Shown: positions 1 to 8,408 of the stretch, in pieces
Position numbering within the stretch: position 1 is the stretch's first letter
How the letters are laid out: each line of letters starts with the position of its first letter
Notes under the pieces: generated by a model
Told to the model about the DNA's origin: nothing
The model's input: only the letters and a program-made list of their open reading frames with translations
Database searches by the model: none
Translations under genes and position numbers: made by a program
Source of the DNA: Cryptococcus deneoformans JEC21
Lineage: Eukaryota; Basidiomycota; Tremellomycetes; Tremellales; Cryptococcaceae
Length of the DNA: 18,500 nucleotides
Reading direction: 5' to 3'
NCBI RefSeq assembly: GCF_000091045.1
Contig: NC_006691.1
Span: 587,621-606,120, forward strand

Positions 1-252
1 TTCTCAAAGTAGTTAAAGAGTTCCATCATACTGCGATAACGCCAGGTGTTGGCTGGAAAGACTGAAGCTTGGACATGTGTCTATGAGTTTATTCCAACTT
101 TTCGTAATACTCAAAGCCAGCTGCCCGACGGAAAGAAGACACCGGGCGACGCGTCGCACGAGAAAGCGACCGGCCGCGGAGGACAAAGTTAACTTGACTC
201 TCAACGTCAAAATCACCACCCATGCCTTCACCGCCGTGATTCCCCGCCCACC
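1..252. other. Upstream region of GPI17
   Basis: No gene is supported here. The open frames in this stretch have no family resemblance and overlap the GPI17 start in other frames. It should contain the GPI17 promoter and leader. The only strong element I see is the palindromic ACGCGT-containing site at 146-157, annotated separately. Confidence 0.5.
146..157. promoter_or_regulatory. 12-bp palindrome with MCB (ACGCGT) core
   Basis: GCGACGCGTCGC is its own reverse complement and contains ACGCGT, the MluI cell-cycle box bound by MBF (Mbp1/Res-type factors) in fungi. It lies about 100 bp upstream of the GPI17 ATG. That it is a functional site is inference from position and motif only. Confidence 0.35.
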
Positions 253-2682
253 ATGTCGACCGACGCTCCACATCCTGCTCCGGGTCCCTCAAAAAAAACC
301 CCTGCAGAACTTGCTGCCTCCATCAACCCTTCACCCAGGCGCCGTCTCGCCATCATCCTCTCCTTTCCGTTGCTCATACTTCTCGCAGTGCCATTCTGGT
401 GGTATACCACCTCCATTGAGAGACTACCACTTCCAGAGGGTAGGATATCTGCTTTGGAGGATGCAAACGTATGTGTGTCCAGTGAGACCGTGGTGGACCA
501 TGCTGGGGCTAATCACCTAGGTAGTACACAATTCCTCGTGCACATATCCTGTTCACAGCCGACTCGAGCGCCTTCCCCACTCCTCCGCCTGGAAAAAGAC
601 GGTTCGATACCAAAGATATCTTACGAAGCTTAGGGAAAGAAGTGACGAAAGGTGTGGACGGAATCTACGCCAAGCAGAGGCCGAGCGAAAGAGATGTACG
701 CCGGTGGGATCTCGTGTACGAGGGTGAGATTGGACTTTTATTGTTTAGGGAATTGATACTGATTGGTGGTATTCAGGAGACGATGAGGCCACAGGGACAA
801 ATTTGAGGGTTCACATACGAAGATGGGAGTATGCCAACTCCTCTTTCCCGTTAGAGCCGTATGTGCAGCTTCCAGAGACCGGACTTATGACATCGGGCAT
901 CCCTGCTGGAACTTTGGTTGTCCCAGTGCATCCTGATCAGGTTGGTGATCGTAATCTCAAATGTATGTCCTCTTGCATATGTCAGAGCGATAATTAAACT
1001 AGTTGAACAGTACATTATAAGATTGCTTTGATCAACGCCATTCTCTCCGTTTACCCTCCCCGCCCTCCTGAAATACCCCTTCGAGCCCTCAAATATACGC
1101 CTAACGTGACGCTAAGCTTCGTATTGCTCAATGAAGATGCGAGTCAAGGTGATTATGTGCACAGCTGGGACATTGAAGGCGCAATCAGGGGTATGCCTGC
1201 TTTTCTCTGGCCGAAACACCGCAAGTGCTAAAAGATTACATTTGATAGACCATTTTCTACCACACTTAGAACCTCTCCGACCTATTTTCAACTGTACCAT
1301 TGAATCTCAAATTCTCTACCACGCGCCCTTGAGCTTTGAACCGTCATATTCCGAGATTCCCGGTATTGAGAGGGGTAAGGCAGTCGAGGCGGCTGTCGAC
1401 ATGATTAACTCTTTACCCGATCACGATCAGAAGATCAGCATGGAGGCCGCTGTAAAAGGCATGGAAGATGAGCAAGGTAACGGGGCCTGGATGGTCGATA
1501 GAGAACAGATGACGATATTCGTCAACTCGGAGAAATGGTCACTCGGTGAGACAATCTTCCTCCGCTTCAATTTAGGTTGTCGGACTGATCCAAATAAGAC
1601 TCTGGAAGCACAAACAATCCGGTCTTAAGATTTTTAATATATGTTCCTTCAATAAGGCATCGACCCATGCGTCTTATCACTGGAGGTGGGCGGTTTGATG
1701 CTCATTCACTGTCACAATGGCTAAGCATTGGTTGTAGACTCTGCCCAAGCATTCCTTCTTCCTCAGTTCGGCGGAGTAGTCATTCTCAATCCTCCTCCCC
1801 CATCTTTTCAGTCCCATTCGTATCATTTATCCAGTACAGCGTTGACGCCTGCTTTTCATCTCTTCACTCAGCATCTTTACTCGCTCCTCGCTCTGCCTTC
1901 ACTGCCGTATAAACCCAATAAGCTTCATGTCCCACCTCCTTCATCTCCGTTGCATAAGCCGTCAAGCTTGATGCAGCCCTTGACACCATGGCAGGTGCAT
2001 CAAGTGCTGCTTGCTAGGCTTGAAGAAAATTTTCAAGAGGGAAAGAAAACGTTGAAGGGTATTGTGAGATTAGTGAAAAAAATTGGGGAAATGAAAGTAG
2101 GAGAAGGTGTAAGGGATACAGTGCTGGGAGCAGTAATCAGACTGGAGAGGGTACAGGTGAGAATACGTTTATTTGATCCGAATGGGCTCTGACTGTCCAT
2201 TGCATAGCAATCTGCCAATTCAACCGCGCTGCAGGCTTTCATCTTGGCACGGGATGCTGTTGAACTCGCCAATAAAGCATTTTTCGATCCTTCCATGATG
2301 GGCCTTCTTTACTTCGTGAGTTTATCTCTGCATTATCAAACTTTCTTAGGACATCTTGCTCATTTATCGATCTTTTGTTAAGCCCGACGAGCATAAGTTT
2401 GCAGTGTATACACCTCTGTTCGCACCTGTCGCCGTTCCCCTGATCATAGGGCTGCTGAAAGAACTTGTATCTCGGAGGAAAAGAGGAAAAGCGGCTGAGC
2501 ACACAGGAAAGCCCCCGGATGTTCAAGTCATGTTGGATGAGATACAGAAGGGTGCTGTAGACGGAACGACGACAAGCCAAATGGAGGTAGAGGAGGGGGA
2601 GAAGACAGTGCAGCCACATGGTGGCAGTTTACCGGACAACTCTCCTTTGCGTACGCTAAGCTCAAGGGCGATACACGAATGA
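253..2682 (+). CDS. GPI17: GPI transamidase subunit PIG-S / Gpi17
   Basis: Predicted subunit of the ER-membrane GPI transamidase (with Gpi8, Gaa1, Gpi16 and Gab1), which attaches GPI anchors to secretory proteins. Exons by hand: 253-468, 525-723, 777-962, 1011-1190, 1249-1545, 1599-1685, 1726-2156, 2208-2315, 2383-2682. They give 2004 nt, 667 aa, with every junction in frame. Seen: an N-terminal membrane segment at about residues 32-48 followed by WWYTTSIER, the PIG-S signature after the first helix. The luminal part contains FVNSEKWSL, FLIYVPS and LLPQFGGVVILN. Near the C-terminus come AFFDPSMMGLLYF and DEHKFAVYTPLF, then a second membrane segment at about 579-597 and a basic RRKRGK tail. 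This is the two-helix PIG-S topology. Odd points are the 40-nt sixth intron (1686-1725) with a weak GTGGGC donor, and two in-frame acceptors for intron 7 (exon start 2208 or 2235). I chose 2208 because a CTGAC branch site sits 16 nt before it. Confidence 0.93.
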
Positions 2683-2830
2683 GATGATAAATGAATACTG
2701 TAGTACCCTTATGTGTGACAAATACCTTGATAGAGCTGTTTAGTCCTAGATAAAGACAGAGTGCGAAAAGACTGTAAAATGGTTGGCGGATGCTGGAGAG
2801 TTTTCAAGGATAAGATGATAGAACGGTGTA

Positions 2831-2838
2831 TGACGTCA
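2831..2838. promoter_or_regulatory. Perfect CRE/ATF palindrome TGACGTCA
   Basis: TGACGTCA is the palindromic site for ATF/CREB-type bZIP factors (Atf1/Sko1 class in fungi, often stress regulated). It lies 199 bp upstream of the small gene's ATG and 149 bp past the GPI17 stop, so the downstream gene is the likely target. Function is inferred from the motif. Confidence 0.4.
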
Positions 2839-2990
2839 TCAACCTTATTGTAGTTATCTTCACGCATCATTCACGCCGGGTCTGTACATATCTTTCTTCG
2901 GGTGTTCGTTATATATGATCGGAAGGTATATCACTCCCTACAAAGCGTCTGTCACAAATTATAGAAGGTTCCATCAACCTTTCTGACCAT

Positions 2991-2997
2991 TATAAAT
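2991..2997 (+). promoter_or_regulatory. TATA-like element upstream of the small gene
   Basis: TATAAAT lies 40 bp before the ATG at 3037. If it is used, the mRNA would have a very short leader. A second candidate, TATATAT near 2911, would give a longer leader. The sequence does not decide between them. Confidence 0.3.
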
Positions 2998-3036
2998 CCA
3001 TTGCCGCTTAGGGCTCCACAAGCGGAAACGCACAAC

Positions 3037-3677
3037 ATGTCAAACTTCGAGAGTAAGTCTGCGTGCTCTTTGGCGAGTGATTATGCAGTGTTAATGTGCT
3101 CTGATTGAAAGGACTGAACAAGACTGGAGACGCAATCCTTCAGCATGATGACAGTAAAGGTCCTGGTATCTCTGCGTAAGTGCAGTCTTTTGCCTACAAT
3201 CAATGTGTTTGCGCCTGGCTGAGCCACCACATGGCAGTGAGAATCCGGCCGGAGTATATCCTGATGTAGGAGTAAATCCTGCACCCCGCGGGTCTATGCC
3301 TGGATCAGGCGCTCCAGACCATCATGGCGATGTGAGGGGTATTTTTGGCAACGTATGTCTCACTTTGTATTCATTCTTTGCTATTGATTCGCGAGTTATT
3401 CCTGAGTACCATACACTTTCAGCCCCAGGTCTTCAAAGATACCTTTGGTCACCTTTCATCAGCCTTTTCTGAAGCTATCAGCTCCATTCAACATGAGAGT
3501 GGGTCGGGAATTGGTTTTGTAGGGAAAGCTTTAATTGCAAGGTTGGAAAATATGAGGGATGAGGTCGATGGTTGGAGGACCGGAAAAGGGTTGCCGGAAG
3601 TGGAGAAGCATGGAGGCGAGCTGGGCGAAGACGTTGAACAAGCAGAAGGGGATGAGGGTGGACTGTACAAAGACTAG
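3037..3677 (+). CDS. Small protein of unknown function (149 aa)
   Basis: I do not recognise a family. Four-exon model: 3037-3052, 3112-3175, 3238-3352, 3423-3677; 450 nt in total, frame kept at all three junctions. Donors are GTAAGT, GTAAGT and GTATGT; acceptors are AAAG, GCAG and TTTCAG. The strength and regular size of these introns (59, 62 and 70 nt) are the main reason to call a real gene. The protein starts MSNFERLNKTGDAIL. It then has a Gly/Pro-rich middle (PGVNPAPRG-like composition), a predicted amphipathic stretch (VFKDTFGHLSSAFSEAISS), and an acidic, Gly/Glu-rich C-terminus ending GGLYKD. There is no signal peptide or membrane helix, so it is probably a soluble cytosolic or nuclear protein. 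The last intron has two acceptors 6 nt apart (AG at 3421-3422 and 3427-3428), which would add or drop Pro-Gln. A perfect CRE about 200 bp upstream suggests stress-linked regulation. Confidence 0.65.
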
Positions 3678-4091
3678 TATTTTGATAACCGGGGAAGTGG
3701 TGTCAGGTATGTGGAAGGTGGTTCTAACTAGTAGAACGTACACACGTGCCTTATGTATGTATGCTAGCTCCCAGCAGGATATCTGTATTTGTTGGCAAGG
3801 AGAACGAATGTGAAAAATACAAAAAGGAACGAGCAATGTATGGCTGGTCTTAATCGCATCGCGTCGTTACTGAATGACGATACAATTACTCCCCAGCTCC
3901 ACGCCAGACCTTAGGTTGCATTTGACTTGTTAAGTTCGCCAACTCAAATACACCTGCCTTACCGCCGAACTTAGCTCGAGACTGATCCAAGCTAAAGGAA
4001 TGAAGGTGTTTTCGCACATCATTGAAGATCTCGTTTCATCCCGACTAAGCTACAGCACTCCGTTCAGTATCGCATGAGTAATTCCTCGCCC

Positions 4092-4121
4092 CATGTTCAT
4101 GAAATTCATGTTCATGAAATT
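4092..4121. repeat. Perfect 15-bp tandem duplication containing TTCATGAA
   Basis: The unit CATGTTCATGAAATT occurs twice head to tail (4092-4106 and 4107-4121). Each copy contains the 8-bp palindrome TTCATGAA, which also fits TTCnnGAA, the minimal heat-shock-factor half-site pair. It lies in the gene-poor region, 1.46 kb from the MET30 ATG. It may be a regulatory site or simply replication slippage. Confidence 0.7.
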
Positions 4122-4273
4122 ATCCAACGCAAGAGGAGGGAATAAATATGGTTACATGTAAGCCAGCACCACTCAACGAATCCATTCCGTGGCCAGCCCA
4201 AGTACTACATTGAACTTTGCTTGTCGAAACGGGCAGATAGAGGGGTATAGGCAGGATTTTGTTCTAGGCCGGT

Positions 4274-5215
4274 TCAGTTGACACCTTCCTGTGAAATAAA
4301 AGGAAGACGTCTTGAGTCAAGCCAGGGGAAAGATGAACTGATACATTTGCCAGGATGCCTTGTGCAAGGTGCTGGTCCAAGCACTAAGGGAAAAAGCAGA
4401 GAGGGAACAAGCTCAAATAGTTGGAAATAGGCATAAGCTGCATGTTTGATAATGTTAGACGATAGGTTTGTAACGCCATACCGGGTGCTTGATAGAAGGT
4501 CATAGCGCTGATGACGAAAACAAAACGAAGACTGTAATGGAAGGAAGGTAGAAGAACGTGTCATCTTATCTTCTCTCCTCAACTGCCATGGTTATGAGAC
4601 GGAAGAGATAGAATGGGGAAGAAGAGAGTATTTGCTATTGGCCCATTCAGGAATCGCAGTTCGCGTGGGAGAAGCGAATACGAGCAGATGGGGCCGTAAA
4701 GAATCGAAAAATAAAGTGTGGGAGATAAGTAAGATGAAGCGAACCACAAGTCACCAACAGAAAGGAACGATAGATAGCGTGCGTCAGAACTCAAAAGAGT
4801 AACGTAACGCTCTAAAAGTGGTAAGGCGGCACGGAGCATGCTCCAGCAGCCAAATGCAAAATCCTAGACTAGAGAGATCCCAGAGCCCTGATCATCAATG
4901 CAAAAGATCTGCGGAGGGTTGAAGGATATGGACTGCATGCAAGATGCGGCAGTGGTGCGATGATCGATGCTCCAATGACGAGCAAACTTTATTAGGGATG
5001 GTAGAAAGAAAGTCGAAAAAGTTCGTTGGGATGAGGAACAAAGAACGGAAAAGATTTGCCTAGATGACGAGCGAGCAGACGAGTCAGGGATAAAATCAAG
5101 AAAATGAACGGAGGAGAATTTGATTTTTGTATTGGGATTAGGCATAGGTATTTGGATTTATGGTGCAGTGAATTTGAAGAGCGAATTAGGATTTGATGAT
5201 GTGATTTTGTATTGA
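4274..5215 (-). ncRNA. Candidate minus-strand spliced transcript (non-coding or unrecognised)
   Basis: Read on the minus strand, the sequence from about 5215 leftward resembles a tremellomycete leader (ATACAAAATCACATCATC), about 20-35 nt downstream of a TATA-like AT stretch. Two intron-like segments follow. One is 4481-4438, with donor GTATGG, branch-like TCTAAC and acceptor ATGCAG (44 nt). The other is 4344-4289, with donor GTATCA, branch-like TTGACTC, a pyrimidine tract and acceptor CACAG (56 nt). The open frames (93, 86 and 102 codons, starting at 5145, 4839 and 4582) do not join into one convincing protein. This could be a non-coding RNA, a fast-evolving small gene, or chance. It rests on sequence appearance only. 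Confidence 0.22.
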
Positions 5216-5234
5216 TTCCAAAAGAAAGGCTACG

Positions 5235-5276
5235 TATATAAATATCTATTGCGAATTATGCGGAGGGGCGGTGGGG
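5235..5276. promoter_or_regulatory. TATA element with adjacent AGGGG / GTGGGG boxes
   Basis: TATATAAATA (5235-5244) is followed by AGGGG (5264-5268, the STRE core) and GTGGGG (5271-5276). The cluster sits where the strand bias of pyrimidines reverses, so it may serve MET30 to the right, a minus-strand transcript to the left, or both. On the + strand it lies about 340 bp from the MET30 ATG. Confidence 0.35.
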
Positions 5277-5390
5277 TTATTCGTAATATTTGGAATGGCT
5301 AAATGATTTGCATCACGGGACCGGAGGTGACCGATGCGGTCTACCGAGCAGCCAAGCAAGAAGCTGGGGGGCACTCCTCACTTGCCACCT

Positions 5391-5475
5391 GCTTTTACTT
5401 AATTTCTTTCTTCTTTGCTCCTTCCTTCCTTCTCAGCCAGGCTAGGTTTCTTCTCATCTTCTTGACTGTTACCCT
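5391..5475 (+). promoter_or_regulatory. Pyrimidine-rich tract before MET30
   Basis: This long C/T-rich run (tttctttcttctttgctcc and similar) on the coding strand is of the kind common in promoters and leaders of Cryptococcus-type yeasts. It also keeps the reading frame upstream of MET30 open, giving a false hydrophobic extension from an ATG at 5303. Confidence 0.45.
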
Positions 5476-5581
5476 ATTCACCCACATATGCTCCTTGGAG
5501 ACACGACAAGCTCACGGCGCCGATAAAAAGAACTCAAGACTGACTCACAAACGTCCGCCACCAGACCTTATCCTTCCTAAC

Positions 5582-8110
5582 ATGTCCTCTTCTTCTGCGC
5601 CACCCAACATGACAGCTTTTCCTCGCGAGAATCACTACGAGCTGGAAGATCAAGCTCTTGATGTAATACCCACTCGGGCCGGCAGAAAGCTTTGCGTCAG
5701 GCATAAGCAAATGGCGAATCAAAACGTCAACGAAAAGCTGCAGCGTGTGAGTGCCCACCTCAATTGCTGCTGTACCTTTACTTACCGTGCATTAGTCACT
5801 TGACAATTTGAATCCTTCAGAACGTGCGGCCATCACTCAGATGTGGTCTACATTTTCCACTGCGCCTCATGGAAAGAGAAAAATTATTTTGGAAGGCATT
5901 TTGACCATGTGCTGCTTGTAAGCATTGAGAACTGAATGTTTCTCCTTGATCCCGATCCTGATACCACTTTTAGCTCCCAGTTATCCCATCTCTCTGATTC
6001 TCTCAACCAAATCATCCGAATTGACCCCTTCTCTCTCCTTCCGCGCGAGACGTCACTTCGCATACTTGGATATTTGGACGCCTTCTCTTTAGGTCGTGCT
6101 GCGCAAGTGTCCAGGTCTTGGAAGGCGCTTGCCGACGATGATCTCCTTTGGCGCAGAATGTGCGGCCAACATATTGATCGAAAATGCGATAAATGTGGTT
6201 GGGGTCTTCCTCTACTTGAACGAAAAAGGCTTAGAGTCGAGTTGAAGGATAGAAGTCCTGCCGGCCTTGTTGAGCACGATCACAAGCACGAAAATGAAAA
6301 TGGGGAAAGTCGACTGGTTACAAGGGATCAGGTGCTTTCAGGCAACGCGAACACAGTGAGCTCGATTGGTGGTTTGAAGTCTTGTGACACCTCGGCAATG
6401 TACCTCTTCCCTCCGAACGTAAACGCTACCGCCCCTAAAGGTATCAAAAGGACTGCTCCCGAGTCATCTGTAGGGGCAGCAAAGAAGGTCAAGATGAATG
6501 ACAGTGATTCTGACGTGGAGATCATCAAGCCCGGTGGCAGTAGCTTGACTAGAGAGGTCAGGTTGACTAGGCCATGGAAAACTGTTTATTGCGAGAGATT
6601 GATGGTGGAGAGGAACTGGAGAAAGGGCAGATGTAGCACCAAAATTCTGAAGGTAAGTCGGCATGGCCAATTCGACGCTCCAATGTCCACAGTATGTATG
6701 CTCATAATAAAATGCAGGGTCATACCGATGGTGTCATGTGTCTTCAGTATCACACTGCTCTTACAAACCCGTCCTATTCTGTTCTCATCACAGGTTCTTA
6801 CGACAGGACCGTTCGCGTGTGGAATCTTGATACGGGTGAAGAAGTTCGCGTCCTTCGAGGTCATACCCGTGCTGTCCGAGCGCTCCAATTTGATCAGATG
6901 CTTCTCTTCACGGGTGCTATGGATGGTACGGTCCGTATGTGGAATTGGAGGGCCGGTGAGTGTTTGAGAGTTATGGATGGGCATACGGATGGTGTCATCT
7001 CTCTCAACTACAACGGGTATCTTCTTGCGACTGGATCCGCCGATTCAACGATAAACGTCTGGAATTTCCGTACCGGCAATCGCTTCACTCTGCGTGGTCA
7101 TGAAGAATGGGTCAACAATGTCGTACTCTGGGACGGGAAGACTTCGCCGTCCGACACTGATCCTGCTGCCATCCCGAGCTTTACTCAGGCTGTCAGTAAC
7201 AGGTGTCAGAAATCAAAATCCCCAGCTGCTGCTAGCAATGAGCCAACCCTACCCAATATTGACCCGGGTGCGATGCTCTTCTCTTCTTCGGACGATATGA
7301 CCATCAAGCTTTGGGATCTTGAGACTGCCGCTTGTATTCGTACCTTTGAAGGACACAAGGCTCAAGTCCAATCTCTGAGGGTGTTGATGGTGGACATGAC
7401 GGAGGAAGAAGTCGCAGCCCGAGACCGACGTCAGCGTCGGCAGGCGACTCCTCCCACCACAGGCTTTACCGCTGCCTCGCTAGTCTCCCCCCCAGGCTCT
7501 CAGGCGGCGTTTGGCGCCGGTGGTGCCTCCATCCACGATGCTCCTGCTGGTTTTGACCCGCTCGAGCACCGGGGCCGTTCTCGTTCTGACACGGTTCAAC
7601 CGCGAGTTTACGTACATTCCCCTGACGGTACCCACAAGAAGTCTGAACGGGAGCAGTCTCGCGGGCATGAGAAGAAGGCCATTGTTGCATCTGGCAGTCT
7701 TGACGGCACTGTTAAGATTTGGGATGTTGAGACTGGTCGAGAGCAGTCAACGTTGTTTGGCCATATTGAAGGTGTCTGGGCTGTCGACATTGATGCTCTA
7801 AGATTAGTCTCGGCTTCTCATGATAGGACAATCAAGGTTTGGGAAAAAGAAAGCGCACAGTGTGTGCAAACTCTGGTCGGCCACAGGGGTGCTGTCACCT
7901 CGTTACAATTGAGTGATGACATGATTGTTTCGGGCTCTGGTAAGTATTTCGCGTATATATATATTGATAGGAATGCTGATTGGCTTGTCAGACGACGGAG
8001 ACGTCATGATTTGGAACTTTGCCTCTTCGGCCAACAATGTCTCGAATACGGCAAGTGTTAGCGGACCTTGTGTTGATATCACTCCATCCCCGACTCCTGC
8101 CATTGTATAA
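5582..8110 (+). CDS. MET30: Met30/sconB-type F-box WD40 protein (SCF substrate receptor)
   Basis: Predicted substrate receptor of an SCF ubiquitin ligase; Met30/SconB proteins ubiquitinate Met4/CYS3-type bZIP activators and so repress sulfur assimilation when sulfur is plentiful. Exons: 5582-5746, 5796-5917, 5974-6652, 6718-7939, 7992-8110; 2307 nt, 768 aa, all junctions in frame. The N-terminal CVRHKQMAN...LDNLNPSER...ILTMCCF block and the F-box at about 113-158 (LLPRETSLRILGYLDAFSL) are Met30-like. So is the directly following HIDRKCDKCGWGLPLLE segment, with its CxxC pair (Cys167, Cys170); together these mark the Met30 group rather than Cdc4. Residues 178-322 form a low-conservation linker with a bipartite basic signal (254-269) and DSDSDVEII (272-280). 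Seven GH...W(D/N/E)-type WD40 repeats start at residue 323; long insertions sit in the fourth repeat and between its end and the sixth. I chose ATG 5582 because it begins just before the conserved block; an in-frame ATG at 5303 would add an implausible CT-rich leader. It is convergent with MED16. Confidence 0.95.
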
Positions 8111-8408
8111 ACTTGGCCGGCACGACAAGAAAAAAAGGATTTACATGACATAATTAATGACAAAAGTTAAAAAGTTAAAAAGTTGTAATACGAGATTTTT
8201 GGGGTAGTTTTTGTACGTACTGCATTAGCATGATATTTTGGTTGTTCTACATTAGTTGATTAGCGCGTTTTTTGTATATCTTTATCAATGATACCATCCA
8301 TTTTGCGTGATTTTTTGGGGTTTTCTGGCCGAGTGAAAAAGTTGGTGTATACCGACATCCCGGAACATGCATAGTATTACAACGTGCATAATGCATTTTT
8401 CTTCTGAA
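8111..8408. other. Convergent 3' region between MET30 and MED16
   Basis: This A/T-rich spacer of 298 bp separates the two stop codons and must hold both 3' UTRs and their polyadenylation signals. It contains a three-copy 8-bp tandem repeat (8162-8185). Overlapping 3' UTRs are possible. No coding feature is seen. Confidence 0.6.
8162..8185. repeat. Three tandem copies of AAAAGTTA in the MET30 3' UTR
   Basis: The unit AAAAGTTA occurs twice exactly, followed by AAAAGTTG. It lies about 50 nt past the MET30 stop codon. It is short and low in complexity, so slippage is the simplest explanation. Confidence 0.7.

Larger units (their letters stand above)
2683..3036. other. Intergenic: GPI17 3' end and promoter of the small gene
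   Basis: About 350 bp without a coding frame of interest. It holds the 3' UTR of GPI17 and the upstream region of the small gene at 3037. Visible elements are TGACGTCA at 2831-2838, a TATATAT-like stretch near 2911, GAAGGTTC (a GAAnnTTC pair) at 2964-2971 and TATAAAT at 2991-2997. Confidence 0.6.
3678..5581. other. 1.9 kb gene-poor intergenic region
   Basis: No protein gene is convincing on either strand. From about 4290 to 5150 the + strand is purine-rich, so the minus strand is pyrimidine-rich with short, serine/leucine/phenylalanine-rich frames of no recognisable family. Between about 5390 and 5475 the + strand becomes pyrimidine-rich, as expected for the MET30 promoter or leader. The switch, with TATA and GGGG elements between 5235 and 5276, looks like a divergent promoter. 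Other items are CACGTG at 3743-3748 and a 15-bp tandem duplication at 4092-4121. Confidence 0.55.

Noticed and set aside
77..520. 147-codon + strand open frame overlapping the GPI17 start
   Set aside because: It is in another frame from GPI17, runs through its membrane helix region and first intron, and has no recognisable features.
1375..1430. Intron-like segment in GPI17 (GTAAGG...GATCAG, 56 nt)
   Set aside because: Removing it, or using the neighbouring acceptors, brings stops into frame, while leaving it in keeps an open frame leading into the conserved FVNSEKW motif.
4274..5145. Three short minus-strand open frames as protein genes
   Set aside because: They are low in complexity, rich in Ser/Leu/Phe from pyrimidine-rich DNA, end at separate stops and do not join by the visible introns. 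I kept only a low-confidence transcript.
5303..5581. In-frame upstream ATG giving MET30 a 93-residue hydrophobic extension
   Set aside because: The extension is translated from a CT-rich promoter/leader tract, which produces Phe/Leu/Ser-rich strings by composition, and a TATA-like element lies only about 60 bp before it. Met30 proteins have no such N-terminal membrane-like segment.
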